From assembly GCF_030691015.1 (NCBI RefSeq), contig NZ_JAUYFF010000001.1:1-64000 (forward strand): a stretch of DNA of 64,000 nucleotides, in the 5' to 3' direction. Below the pieces are notes generated by a model, which was not told where the DNA came from, ran no database searches, and saw only the letters and a program-made list of their open reading frames with translations. Source of the stretch: Sulfuricurvum sp. (GTDB lineage: Bacteria; Campylobacterota; Campylobacteria; Campylobacterales; Sulfurimonadaceae). Shown here piece after piece: positions 27,689 to 36,561 of the stretch (position 1 is the first letter of the stretch; each line of letters opens with the position of its first letter). The translations under genes were made by a program, and so were the position numbers.

Positions 27689-29500
27689 TTAACTAACGAC
27701 CCTGTTTCTACCATTCTCTTTTGCGACATAGAGTTTCTCATCAACACGATTAAGAAGTTGATCCGGAGTCTCCCCCTCATTCCATCGAACCACACCAATC
27801 GAGCATGTCATTGTATTGACGGGAGAAAAATTGCTTTCAGCCACTTTTATACGCAAAGTTTCAGCTAACTTTACAGCAGAAGAGAGTTCGCTATCGGGAA
27901 GTAAAATTATAAATTCCTCTCCACCCCAACGTGCGATGAGATCACTCTTCCGTATTCCGTCGCTCAAAATTTTGGCTAATTTTTTCAATACTTCATCACC
28001 GACTAAATGGCCGTATGTGTCATTAACCGCTTTAAAATGATCCACGTCAATGATCATAATCGAAAGAGCACGATCGTAGCGCTGAGACATAGCAATCGAG
28101 TACTCTAATACTTGATCAAACTTAAAACGATTCGCTAGTTGTGTCAGACCATCCTGCGTCGCCAGCTGATTTAGTCTCGTAATGTCGGTAAAAACAACCA
28201 CATGACGCATTTTATTTTCATACTCTATTTTCTGAGTATGTACGGTAAAAATAGAGGTATTACCCCCAACCGTCATTTTTACTTTATGCTCTTTTGTATT
28301 GTATTGCGTCAAATAATCGATCCATAGCAATCCCTCTGTTTTCGGTTGCAGGTATTCATCCGATTCCACAGACTCAAAAAAATCAGAGATGCAAGAATAG
28401 TCAAGTTGAAATTTTTCCAATGATTCACAGCCAAAATAATCATAAAAGGCTTGATTGGCAAAAATAATTTCTTTCCCATCGGTTACAACAACAATATTTT
28501 TTTGTGAGTCAAGTATCGTTTTAATGTAACGCTCTTGAAGATTTAATTTTTGAATCAGTGTTCCGAACGCATATTCAAACAGACCCAGAAATAAAAGGAG
28601 TAAAGCAGCTGTTAAGAGAATGCTTCCGATAGCGGTTTCAACCTTATTTTGATACCCCCCCGTCACATCATTAATGCACAGGATCACTCCGGCACTTTTT
28701 TCCTCGGAATCTTCCAAGTAGAGAGGATTTATTTCATAATCTTTCTCTTCAATGCGGATATTTTTAGGTCTCATTGCGGGATTCTGATCACTAAATGCAT
28801 CCATATACGCTTCTTGCTCTTTAGAGATAGCGGTAGTGTAACGGTATGCTCCCATCCCCGCTTTGTACAACGATTTATCGGCTGCACCCAAATAATTTTC
28901 ATGAATCATCAAAATACTTGTTGATCCCGTCAACTGTTTAATTTTATTGATGAAATAGTTTGTATCGATTCCGAATTCCAACGCACCGATATACAGATCG
29001 TTATCAAAAATCGGGATAACAATACGATACGCCATCCCTCCTACACCGCCCTCAAATCCTGTTACCATTTTATGGCCTGCATGGGCAGAGCGAAGCATCG
29101 GACGACGCGACGCGATATCATCCCCAAACTTCTCTTTTAAATGCATCCGCAAAATGGAGTGTCCATCAGCCGCGTGATATTGCATGATCATTAGATGAGG
29201 ATTTTCTTCCGTAAATACTCTATAGCGGGGAAGGGTCAGAGCATACAGTTTTTCCGTATCTCTCTTTTTGATCGCATCTATCACACCCTCTAAATGCAAA
29301 GTAGTGTAGGCACGATAAATATAAAAATGTTCAATATCATCTGTCATAGAGTTAAATGCCATTTTGACATTTTCAGAGGAGCGAAGCGAGCGTTCTTTGG
29401 CGTATCGACTTTCATTCGAAATGTGAAAAAATGTAAATATAAGGGAAACGGCAAGAATAATCAGGACAATGACTAATTGTGCACGGAGTTTAAAACTCAT
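27689..29500 (-). CDS. Cache-PAS diguanylate cyclase (copy 2)
   Basis: A 603-aa paralogue of the 25783 protein: N-terminal helix, periplasmic Cache-like domain (YHAADGHSILRMHLKEKFGDD, GFEGGVGGMAYRIVIP), second helix near 295-318, PAS domain and GGDEF domain (RWGGEEFIILL, RKSD inhibitory site). The strong resemblance of the periplasmic domains suggests related ligands. Its start is 24 nt after the stop of the last accessory gene of the molybdoenzyme operon, and no terminator is evident in between, so it may be co-expressed with that respiratory complex. AAGGG lies 5 nt upstream of the ATG. Confidence 0.9.
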   Translation of the reverse strand: MSFKLRAQLVIVLIILAVSLIFTFFHISNESRYAKERSLRSSENVKMAFNSMTDDIEHFYIYRAYTTLHLEGVIDAIKKRDTEKLYALTLPRYRVFTEENPHLMIMQYHAADGHSILRMHLKEKFGDDIASRRPMLRSAHAGHKMVTGFEGGVGGMAYRIVIPIFDNDLYIGALEFGIDTNYFINKIKQLTGSTSILMIHENYLGAADKSLYKAGMGAYRYTTAISKEQEAYMDAFSDQNPAMRPKNIRIEEKDYEINPLYLEDSEEKSAGVILCINDVTGGYQNKVETAIGSILLTAALLLLFLGLFEYAFGTLIQKLNLQERYIKTILDSQKNIVVVTDGKEIIFANQAFYDYFGCESLEKFQLDYSCISDFFESVESDEYLQPKTEGLLWIDYLTQYNTKEHKVKMTVGGNTSIFTVHTQKIEYENKMRHVVVFTDITRLNQLATQDGLTQLANRFKFDQVLEYSIAMSQRYDRALSIMIIDVDHFKAVNDTYGHLVGDEVLKKLAKILSDGIRKSDLIARWGGEEFIILLPDSELSSAVKLAETLRIKVAESNFSPVNTMTCSIGVVRWNEGETPDQLLNRVDEKLYVAKENGRNRVVS

Positions 29501-29524
29501 CTTTGCCCTTCTTCTCGAGATTGG

Positions 29525-30019
29525 TTACACCATCATCGGCTCATCAGTCGGTTCAATCTCTTCAAAATCGATAACAATCTGATCTAACATTTTCTGTGTT
29601 CTTTTTATTTTATCTATATTTTCGTCAAATAGTGCTTTTGACGCCGGAAACGCTTCCGACAATTCTTGATAAATGAGGACACGTCCTCCGAAATGGCGAT
29701 TGAATTCATCAAATGCCGATCGCAAGTACTCTTTAGAGGTCGTATGACGGAAAAGTGCTTTTACCATTTTCTTCCGCTCTTTAATCGGGATAGATTCCCC
29801 TATCGCTTCAGCGACACGTTTGATATCAAGACGCGAAAAATAGACACCGCTATGATAAGGGGCTAACAGTTTATCGGCTAATTCATCCACAAAACTCGGA
29901 ACCGGTTCGTTATCCGGATCATTGTCATTACTTTCGGTTTCACAACTTTCACTGTCACATTTTTCCCGAACAAACTGGTCAAACTCAGCCTTAAGATCGC
30001 TAAAATCGTTCGATTTCAT
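29525..30019 (-). CDS. Uncharacterised accessory protein of the molybdoenzyme operon
   Basis: A 164-aa acidic, soluble protein that I do not recognise. It has an acidic linker between about residues 20 and 45 (rich in D, E, N) with two cysteines (CDSESC), then a helical domain (about 45-160) containing FSRLDIKRVAEAIG and a basic stretch KERKKMVKALFRHT. No signal peptide or membrane segment. Its start overlaps the previous stop by 4 nt, so it is translated as part of the operon encoding TorD-like chaperone and ferredoxin. A role in assembly or regulation of the molybdoenzyme is inferred from location only. Confidence 0.7.
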   Translation of the reverse strand: MKSNDFSDLKAEFDQFVREKCDSESCETESNDNDPDNEPVPSFVDELADKLLAPYHSGVYFSRLDIKRVAEAIGESIPIKERKKMVKALFRHTTSKEYLRSAFDEFNRHFGGRVLIYQELSEAFPASKALFDENIDKIKRTQKMLDQIVIDFEEIEPTDEPMMV

Positions 30020-30459
30020 CTTTTTTCTCCTGTAGTTAAATCATAAAAATAGTGACACATTGAACGCAAGGCTATCTCATCCTCAAAATCGTCTCGATTC
30101 GCATACAACGCCAATGCACGATCCATGATCAAGTCGCCTCTGAGTTGTCCCTCTTCGATCCATATACAATCGCAATAGCCGCTCTCTTGTGCCTGTGCAG
30201 TGAGGTGATCGACTAACGTGAGTGCTTCCTCTTGGTATTCACTCCCTATCACGGCTCCGCTGAGCTTTGAACTGCGCATTTGTGAAATCGTAAAGGCGAC
30301 ATCATCACACCGAATATTCATCGGTATTATCATCGCGTCACACCCGTTCTCCTTGTAGAGCTTATTCAAAGTAACCGAAAAACGGCTGCTGTGCGCATTT
30401 TCGGCAATATAGCCATAAAGCTTGGTTAGCGCAGTTATGGTGTTATCGTTATTCATCAT
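30016..30459 (-). CDS. Protein resembling the substrate domain of shikimate dehydrogenase
   Basis: A 147-aa soluble protein. Its sequence LYGYIAENAHSSRFSVTLNK, followed by GCDAMIIPMNI, RSSKLSGAVIG and EGQLRGD, follows the order of motifs in the N-terminal substrate-binding domain of shikimate dehydrogenases (GxIxxPxxHSxSPxxHN, DxxYxPF, GxNVTxPxK, DGxLxGxNTD), but the Ser pair and catalytic Lys of the normal motifs are changed and the entire NAD(P)-binding domain is missing. This is pattern resemblance only. It overlaps both neighbours by 4 nt inside the molybdoenzyme operon, so an accessory role there is likely; shikimate metabolism is not implied. Confidence 0.5.
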   Translation of the reverse strand: MMNNDNTITALTKLYGYIAENAHSSRFSVTLNKLYKENGCDAMIIPMNIRCDDVAFTISQMRSSKLSGAVIGSEYQEEALTLVDHLTAQAQESGYCDCIWIEEGQLRGDLIMDRALALYANRDDFEDEIALRSMCHYFYDLTTGEKR

Positions 30460-31553
30460 TTATTTAATCCCCACAATTCCAGAGCTTCCTCTTCTTCCAT
30501 CTGACAGCGGCGGCATATTTTTTCGCCCCCTACCGAGCTGAACAGCCCATCGCATTCATCACATCGGCGTACTGAAAAAGTGATCAAATTTTGTACTTTC
30601 GGTTCAAACCACTCTTTCAGATTATACGACGTTGAAACACGAATTGCATCACTCTCGCAAACATCGTGACACAGGTGGCATTTTACACATAAAAACGGAT
30701 CGAAATCGATTTTAGAATTACGCATATCCGACGTGAGTGCCGCTGTCGGACAGACACGGTAACACATCTGACACGCGGTACATTTTGCCTCATCCATAAT
30801 CTTCTGTGAGGTAAATCCTATCATAGACGCATCGACGATATGAAACTGCAATGGTTTCTCTACCCGTTTCAATGCCGTAAAAAAGAGTTTACGCCGATCG
30901 GTAATTTTTTTAGCTCTCAGCTCTTGATTATGGGAACTGTCTAGCTTTACTTCGACAAACTCATCCGTTGTGCTTTGAACCTCTTTTTCAAAATCATGCT
31001 TAGCTTTTGCGATCCCGCGCAGATGAAAAGTTTTAAAAAAATCTCTCCTATCTTTAGGTTCCTCCGCCTCAGTGTTGCTGTAGCCTATTTTTTCACACAC
31101 AACACTCTTCTCAGCCTCTATCGCTTCGAGGAGATAATTTGCACTTTGAATTCTCTCTTCCATCACTGCAAGCACTTTATCACCGATGTCGCAACTACTA
31201 CAATGTCCGATATCGAGAACCAATCCATTTTTAAGACTGCACAACGAGATTAAGTGCTCGACGGAGAGAGCGGCGATACAAGGGATATTTTTTTGGCACG
31301 AAACAACCGCTTCGTCATCTGAAATAAATGAAAAGAAAAACTCGGTTGGAGTGAAATCATCCAAAGCAAGTGCTTCACTCGGGCATACGCTCACACAACC
31401 CGCACATCCGACACAAAGCGATTGATTGATCGAAGGGAGGCGTCCAAGTAGTGTTATTGCACTCGTCGGACAGCTATCACTACATAGTGAACAACTGGAG
31501 TTGACACTGAGTGCACGAACGCATCGTGCGGGTGATAGCTCTAAAAGACTCAC
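30456..31553 (-). CDS. Polyferredoxin with four [4Fe-4S] motifs
   Basis: A 365-aa cytoplasmic protein with two ferredoxin pairs: N-terminal CSLCSDSCP and CVGCAGCVSVCP (residues about 20-60) and C-terminal CTACQMCYRVCP and CVKCHLCHDVCE (about 255-310). A zinc-ribbon-like CDECD ... CRRC follows near the end. Between the pairs is a variable domain with extra cysteines (CSSCD). No signal peptide is seen. It overlaps the torD-like gene by 4 nt, and such NapF/NapG-like ferredoxins often accompany molybdoenzymes, acting in cofactor insertion or electron supply before export. The exact role is unproven. Confidence 0.8.
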   Translation of the reverse strand: MSLLELSPARCVRALSVNSSCSLCSDSCPTSAITLLGRLPSINQSLCVGCAGCVSVCPSEALALDDFTPTEFFFSFISDDEAVVSCQKNIPCIAALSVEHLISLCSLKNGLVLDIGHCSSCDIGDKVLAVMEERIQSANYLLEAIEAEKSVVCEKIGYSNTEAEEPKDRRDFFKTFHLRGIAKAKHDFEKEVQSTTDEFVEVKLDSSHNQELRAKKITDRRKLFFTALKRVEKPLQFHIVDASMIGFTSQKIMDEAKCTACQMCYRVCPTAALTSDMRNSKIDFDPFLCVKCHLCHDVCESDAIRVSTSYNLKEWFEPKVQNLITFSVRRCDECDGLFSSVGGEKICRRCQMEEEEALELWGLNK

Positions 31554-32167
31554 GCCTGAACCAGTCCGCTCAAGGTTTCATTATCAGAGAGGATGAATTC
31601 CAGTGCCATCTCCGCCGTATCGTAATACAAAGGGGTACGTGATTCGTATTTCATGTTAATGAGATACATCGGCGCCCAACGGAGCAGATGGGTATTCAAA
31701 AACTCATACTGCACACGGATCAGCTCTTGTACCGCTTCCTGATCGCCCTCTTCCGTTGCCTTCAGTTGTGCCTCGCACAAATGGTGCATAAACTCCATCT
31801 CGATACCGATATGATCCGAAGAGACAACGCGTGCCACTTCGTAATCGACGAGAAAATCATACGCACTGTAAATATCGGTAACCGGATTAGCTCCCCCCGT
31901 TTCGATCATTTGGTCGCTTCGTGTGTAAAATGTCTCATACGGTACCAAATGAAGCAGTGAGAGATTCGTAAAATCAGGATTCAAATACTCTTCCAAAAGT
32001 TTTTGTGCATCTGTATCCTCTCGTAGTTCCCAATCACGCCAATGAGGCATAAATTCCAAAACAATCGCATCACTGCGGAGAATTTCTAAACGTTCAACAT
32101 CCAACTCTTGGAGCAATATTCGTGACAACAACGCATATAAATTACTGCGTGCGATAATTTCATCCAT
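31550..32167 (-). CDS. TorD/DmsD-family molybdoenzyme chaperone
   Basis: A 205-aa all-helical protein of the TorD family. Landmarks are the N-terminal ARSNLYALLSRILLQE, LVPYETFYTRSD (the YxxxY/F–D region common in NarJ/TorD proteins), and DHIGIEMEFMHHLC (the ExxFMxxL/C signature). Such chaperones bind the Tat signal of the catalytic subunit and hold it until the molybdopterin is inserted. It lies directly downstream of the Tat-dependent molybdoenzyme gene, consistent with a dedicated partner. Confidence 0.88.
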   Translation of the reverse strand: MDEIIARSNLYALLSRILLQELDVERLEILRSDAIVLEFMPHWRDWELREDTDAQKLLEEYLNPDFTNLSLLHLVPYETFYTRSDQMIETGGANPVTDIYSAYDFLVDYEVARVVSSDHIGIEMEFMHHLCEAQLKATEEGDQEAVQELIRVQYEFLNTHLLRWAPMYLINMKYESRTPLYYDTAEMALEFILSDNETLSGLVQA

Positions 32168-32246
32168 TCGTAAAAACCTTTAATAAAGTAGCGTGATTGT
32201 AGCTTATGTGACTGAAACGCGCATAAGAGGTGTAGGTTATACGGGC

Positions 32247-32270
32247 ATATCAAGTCTTATGACTTGATAT
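32247..32270 (-). other. Hairpin overlapping the stop codon of the molybdoenzyme gene
   Basis: A perfect 10-bp stem ATATCAAGTC / GACTTGATAT with a 4-nt loop. The loop contains the catalytic subunit's TAA stop (32257-32259). No U-tract follows. It may be a processing or mRNA-stability element that makes the structural genes more abundant than the downstream accessory genes. Confidence 0.5.
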
Positions 32271-35200
32271 TGACCTCGTAAACCGATGGATCGAGGTTGA
32301 CCCAAGGGCGTTTGATATGGCGAGGACGTCGAAGGGTTGAATTTGAATCCAAACCGCGAGTTAATGTATCTCTCCAAGCTTGATACACTTTAAGGTTATT
32401 GTCGTAGTTCACGAAAATATCCCCGATTTTATCACCTGCTTGCGCCGGCTCTAAAAGAACCTTATGGTGCCAGCAGTGCATACCTGAAACCGGATCCGGA
32501 TGAGGAGCCGCAACGGCATTTTGCCATGAACCGCTCAACCCGTCCCACCAAATATTACCGGAATCACGGTTGTAGTCAGCGAAACGCTCTGTGTGGAAAG
32601 GTTTGATCCCCTCGACATATTTGAGCTTACCGACTTTTCCGTCCATTTGAATCTCAGCAACCGGAACTCCAAAACTGTTAAGTCCCGTAGTACCTTCATA
32701 ATCGTCAATAATACTTTGACCACCCACTTTACCGACATTCGCCGGAGATTCTGCAAGGAACTCTTTGTTTCCTAAATCACGAGGGGCTACACCCGGAGCT
32801 ACTTTACCGTCCGTTACCCCGTTAGGGATTGTAACCGCATTGGTAAGTTTCCAACGTCCGCCATGGTGAGAACACGCCAATGTTCCCGGAAGAACACCCT
32901 CTGTCGGAACCGCCATCGCTACGAAATGACCGCTCTCAAGTCCTGAAACGGTATCGACGATGCGAACACGAATCGCATCACCGCGTTTAAAGCCGAGACG
33001 TTTAGCATCGCCGGTACTGATCCAAATCGGATCATGGTTTTGAGAGATCTCCATAAGGTGTTTCGAGTTTGCCGAACGGGTATGAATATTATACGGCAAA
33101 CGGAATACCGTATTGAGAGCAAAGGAGTTCTCTTCCGTCATATATTTATGGTTAACATGAGAAACCAAGTGAACATATTGGTTTTTCTCATCCTCATTAC
33201 GTGGATAGAACGGCATTGCGTACTCTCTCCACTTCCAATCGGTAGCCCACTGTGTATAGAATTCTAGCTTTTTAGAAAGCGTTGCAAATCCTTCCATTTT
33301 CTTACCGTCGATCTCGACACCAATACTCTTTTCTTTACCATTATGATCGAGAGCTTTGATAATTCCACCCGCACCGACACTCATAGACCCCGCGTCGAAT
33401 TTATGGCCGTGAGAGATCACTTCACCATCTTCCATTTTGAGTTCACGTTCCATCGCATGGTAGATTTTATCTTCTTCCATCCAGAAACCGTATTCACGAA
33501 GATACGAATAAACCGGAAACTCTTCATTCATAAAGCGTGGATCATTCGTGGCTGTCTCTTTGAGTTTTGGTAAATTATCCCCAAATGCTGCATCATACCA
33601 TTCAGCAATGGTAACGGTTTTACCCGGATGACGCTTGGATTCCCACATTTTTTTGATTCCGAGAGACCCGTCTGGATCGATGAAATCAGTACAGAGTTGG
33701 AACCAAAATTCATTCTCTTCCCATACTTCTCCAAGACCCGCTTTGATGTGCGCTTCGAGAGTTGCACGAGCTGGATTTTTAGGTTTCCAACCCGATTTTT
33801 CCAACGCTACACGTAAAACCGGTTGACGGAACGTTGACCAACGTGCTGGAAAAGTTGCCTCGGAGTGTTGGTCATGGCGCTCACCTGCAAGACCGACAGG
33901 GAGAACATAGTCCATATACCAGTTCGTCTCTGACCAAACCGGAGAGAGGTTCATGGTAAGTTCCATTTTTGACTCATCTTTGAGCACTTCAATCCAACGG
34001 AATCCGTCCGGATTGATCCAGACCGGATTGTACATACGAGGAATCCATACCGCAAGTTTGCTCGGTACCGTCAATCCGCGATCATTCCATTTTTTCTGCC
34101 ACGCTGTATCGCTCAAAAGATGCGGAAGAAGATACGACATCTCATAGGTTGATAACGGCCACTCAGGAGGCCATGTCAATTCATTCCATGCTTGTACTTT
34201 CGGTACATCGGCACCAGAGATCCCTTGACCTACCGTTGCACTTCCCCCTTTACCGGATACGGAAATAACGTGCCAGTGGTGGAAGAATGTCCCCCCCTCG
34301 GTACCGATAGCTCCACGAAGACCGATACAGAAATACGCCGCACGTCCACCCATCCATGCACCACGGTTACCCGCAGCCGCTGCACGCCAGATATAGGTAG
34401 AAATCGCATCTCCTGCCCAAATAAACATCTCATAAAGTTTTTCGAGTTTATACGCCGGAACATGGGTCTCTTTAACTGCATAATCCAATGTATACGGAGC
34501 ATACATATCTTTGAGAAGTTCGATATAACTCTCAAAACTACGATCTGCTGGAAGTTTGGTAATTTGACCTTTTTCAAGCATAAAATTCAAATGCTCAGAA
34601 TCGTTCATCAACGTTTCCCAGTTGAACCATTTTTTGACAAATTTTTTATCAGTCATATTTTCATTCAAAATACGATTAGCGAGATAAAGATAGATCGCCG
34701 CTTCTGTCCCCGGCCATGCCGCAATCCAAAGATCAGACATCCCTGCAGAGTTAGACATACGAGGGTCCATTACGACCATCTTCGCACCTTTTTTACGAGC
34801 ATCGGCAATGAACGCCGCCGATTGGGCAAAATAGTGCCCCGCATCGGCGGCATGAGATGAATTCAAGAAAATGAGTTTTGCATTTGCCCAGTCCGGACTG
34901 GTACGGTCATCGTTCGCTGTCCAAATCGTCGGAGTACGACCGTTGGATGAACAGATATTGGTATGGGAGTTGTACGAGTCAAGACCTAATGTTTCCCATA
35001 CTTGCGGAACGAAACCGTTTTCATTCGGACGACCGACATGGTACATGACCGATTTACGAGAAAGGAGATCCCCTTTACGAATCGTATCAGCCATTTTTTT
35101 ACCGATGGTAGTCATTGCTTCATCCCAGGTAGTACGAATCCATTTACCTTCACCCCGTTTTGAACCCGGAGCACGTTTCAATGGAAACGGGATACGATCC

Positions 35201-35649
35201 GGATCGTACATTTGCGATTGAACCGCATACCCTTTGGCACAATTGCGTCCGCGTGAACCGGTATGAAATGGATTACCCATGTACTTTTTAACGGTAAAGG
35301 TTTTTTTATCGATCCATGCCGTCAATCCGCATGAGGCTTCACAGTTAGAACACGCCGTCGGAACGATCATGTAATCGTTAACGTAGATACCGTCAGGGTT
35401 GTTTTCACTTTGAACACCGTGACGATCGATACCGCCACGTTTCCAGTCAACACCGTCAAGCTCTTGGAAATGGTTCCATTGATCTTGAGGAGGATAGAAA
35501 GATAAGCTATCAGGAGTATTAGTGAATTTACTCTCTTTTACCGATTCTGCTGCTGCATCTACGGTAAAAACTCCTTTAGCGATTGCGGCACCCGCTACGG
35601 TGAGCGCGGTCCCTTTTAAAAATGTTCTTCTGCTTTCTAAATACATCAT
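32257..35649 (-). CDS. Periplasmic molybdopterin oxidoreductase, catalytic subunit
   Basis: An 1130-aa DMSO-reductase-superfamily enzyme. A twin-arginine signal (SRRTFLKG then a hydrophobic core, AAIAKGVF) directs export. A [4Fe-4S] site CSNCEASCG has Cys100, Cys103, Cys107 and a fourth Cys near residue 136 (RGRNCAKG). The likely Mo/W ligand is Cys233 in SHTNICSSNG, which places it with the Cys-ligated polysulfide, thiosulfate, tetrathionate, arsenate and sulfite enzymes, not with Asp- or Ser-ligated nitrate or DMSO reductases. It is larger than PsrA/PhsA (about 750 aa) and closer to TtrA/SoeA size. Substrate and direction cannot be settled from sequence. GAGG lies 7 nt before the ATG; the FeS and membrane subunits are encoded upstream. 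Confidence 0.88.
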   Translation of the reverse strand: MMYLESRRTFLKGTALTVAGAAIAKGVFTVDAAAESVKESKFTNTPDSLSFYPPQDQWNHFQELDGVDWKRGGIDRHGVQSENNPDGIYVNDYMIVPTACSNCEASCGLTAWIDKKTFTVKKYMGNPFHTGSRGRNCAKGYAVQSQMYDPDRIPFPLKRAPGSKRGEGKWIRTTWDEAMTTIGKKMADTIRKGDLLSRKSVMYHVGRPNENGFVPQVWETLGLDSYNSHTNICSSNGRTPTIWTANDDRTSPDWANAKLIFLNSSHAADAGHYFAQSAAFIADARKKGAKMVVMDPRMSNSAGMSDLWIAAWPGTEAAIYLYLANRILNENMTDKKFVKKWFNWETLMNDSEHLNFMLEKGQITKLPADRSFESYIELLKDMYAPYTLDYAVKETHVPAYKLEKLYEMFIWAGDAISTYIWRAAAAGNRGAWMGGRAAYFCIGLRGAIGTEGGTFFHHWHVISVSGKGGSATVGQGISGADVPKVQAWNELTWPPEWPLSTYEMSYLLPHLLSDTAWQKKWNDRGLTVPSKLAVWIPRMYNPVWINPDGFRWIEVLKDESKMELTMNLSPVWSETNWYMDYVLPVGLAGERHDQHSEATFPARWSTFRQPVLRVALEKSGWKPKNPARATLEAHIKAGLGEVWEENEFWFQLCTDFIDPDGSLGIKKMWESKRHPGKTVTIAEWYDAAFGDNLPKLKETATNDPRFMNEEFPVYSYLREYGFWMEEDKIYHAMERELKMEDGEVISHGHKFDAGSMSVGAGGIIKALDHNGKEKSIGVEIDGKKMEGFATLSKKLEFYTQWATDWKWREYAMPFYPRNEDEKNQYVHLVSHVNHKYMTEENSFALNTVFRLPYNIHTRSANSKHLMEISQNHDPIWISTGDAKRLGFKRGDAIRVRIVDTVSGLESGHFVAMAVPTEGVLPGTLACSHHGGRWKLTNAVTIPNGVTDGKVAPGVAPRDLGNKEFLAESPANVGKVGGQSIIDDYEGTTGLNSFGVPVAEIQMDGKVGKLKYVEGIKPFHTERFADYNRDSGNIWWDGLSGSWQNAVAAPHPDPVSGMHCWHHKVLLEPAQAGDKIGDIFVNYDNNLKVYQAWRDTLTRGLDSNSTLRRPRHIKRPWVNLDPSVYEVNIKS

Positions 35650-35661
35650 AGTTAATCCTCT

Positions 35662-36561
35662 TTAGCTCATTGGTAACAATTGTGGAATAACGAGCCAAAC
35701 GTGTTTGCTCACCCACAAGCCGATCAATGCTGATACCGCAGCAATTTTCAGCAAATAATACGATTGATTTTTGAGGCTTAGACACACCAAAACCATTGGA
35801 ACTATGAATGCCATAACTTGACCGATCCAGAACATAACGGTGTATTCGCCGCCTTTAATGTAATGGAGAACCGCTGCAACCTCTTCAGCTTTCATCGGAC
35901 CAAAAATAATCTCTGCCATATAGAGGATAAATGCTGCCGCTGCCGCAAGTCCCAAAACAACTGCCAAATCTTTTTTGACCGCATCGGAGAATTTGTTTCC
36001 ACCGAGGAGAATCATCGTAGCAGACCCTGCTAGCAATGCTGCCAAAATCATTTGAGCCGATTCAGTCGGCATTTGCCATAACTCACGCGCCGTTGATTGC
36101 GCCATAAGACCAGCCGTATACAAGGTCACCGGAACTGCAAGAAGGACAGTCCATCCGAGGAGTTTGTCGTACATCGCTTCATCTTTTTTCATATAGATGA
36201 AGTACGCCATTGCAAGGAGCAATCCTACGAAACCAGTTGCCATCCATGCACCGATCGTAATCGCCGATGTCAAATGTGGATAGAAGAAAATGTGCCAAAA
36301 GCGGAACATTTGGTGCAAATCTATGACCGTAAAGAACAAGAAAATATGGATAAATACGATCGAAATCGCCACTACCGGAAAACGGATAAATCCAGTTTGT
36401 TCAGGATGTTTTTTAAGCAAATAAAAACCGAGGAAGATAATCCCCGTACCAATACTTTTTGCCCACATGTTCATCGTAATAATCCAACCCCAAACGATAC
36501 CCGGAAGAGCAACGTCAAGAACTACAACCGCGTTTGTTGCCGCTATTGTTTCATGTACCAT
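35662..36561 (-). CDS. NrfD/PsrC-type membrane subunit
   Basis: A 299-aa integral membrane protein with eight or nine hydrophobic helices and no heme-ligating pattern, of the NrfD/PsrC family that exchanges electrons with the menaquinone pool and anchors the periplasmic FeS and Mo subunits. Conserved-looking acidic and His residues appear in TVIDLHQMFRFWHIFFYP. Its start overlaps the FeS subunit's stop by 1 nt and it ends 12 nt before the catalytic gene, so the three structural genes form one unit. Confidence 0.88.
   Translation of the reverse strand: MVHETIAATNAVVVLDVALPGIVWGWIITMNMWAKSIGTGIIFLGFYLLKKHPEQTGFIRFPVVAISIVFIHIFLFFTVIDLHQMFRFWHIFFYPHLTSAITIGAWMATGFVGLLLAMAYFIYMKKDEAMYDKLLGWTVLLAVPVTLYTAGLMAQSTARELWQMPTESAQMILAALLAGSATMILLGGNKFSDAVKKDLAVVLGLAAAAAFILYMAEIIFGPMKAEEVAAVLHYIKGGEYTVMFWIGQVMAFIVPMVLVCLSLKNQSYYLLKIAAVSALIGLWVSKHVWLVIPQLLPMS

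Noticed and set aside
34192-34860. A 222-codon open frame on the plus strand inside the molybdoenzyme gene
   Set aside because: Antisense to conserved catalytic sequence; no start signal and an implausible protein composition.
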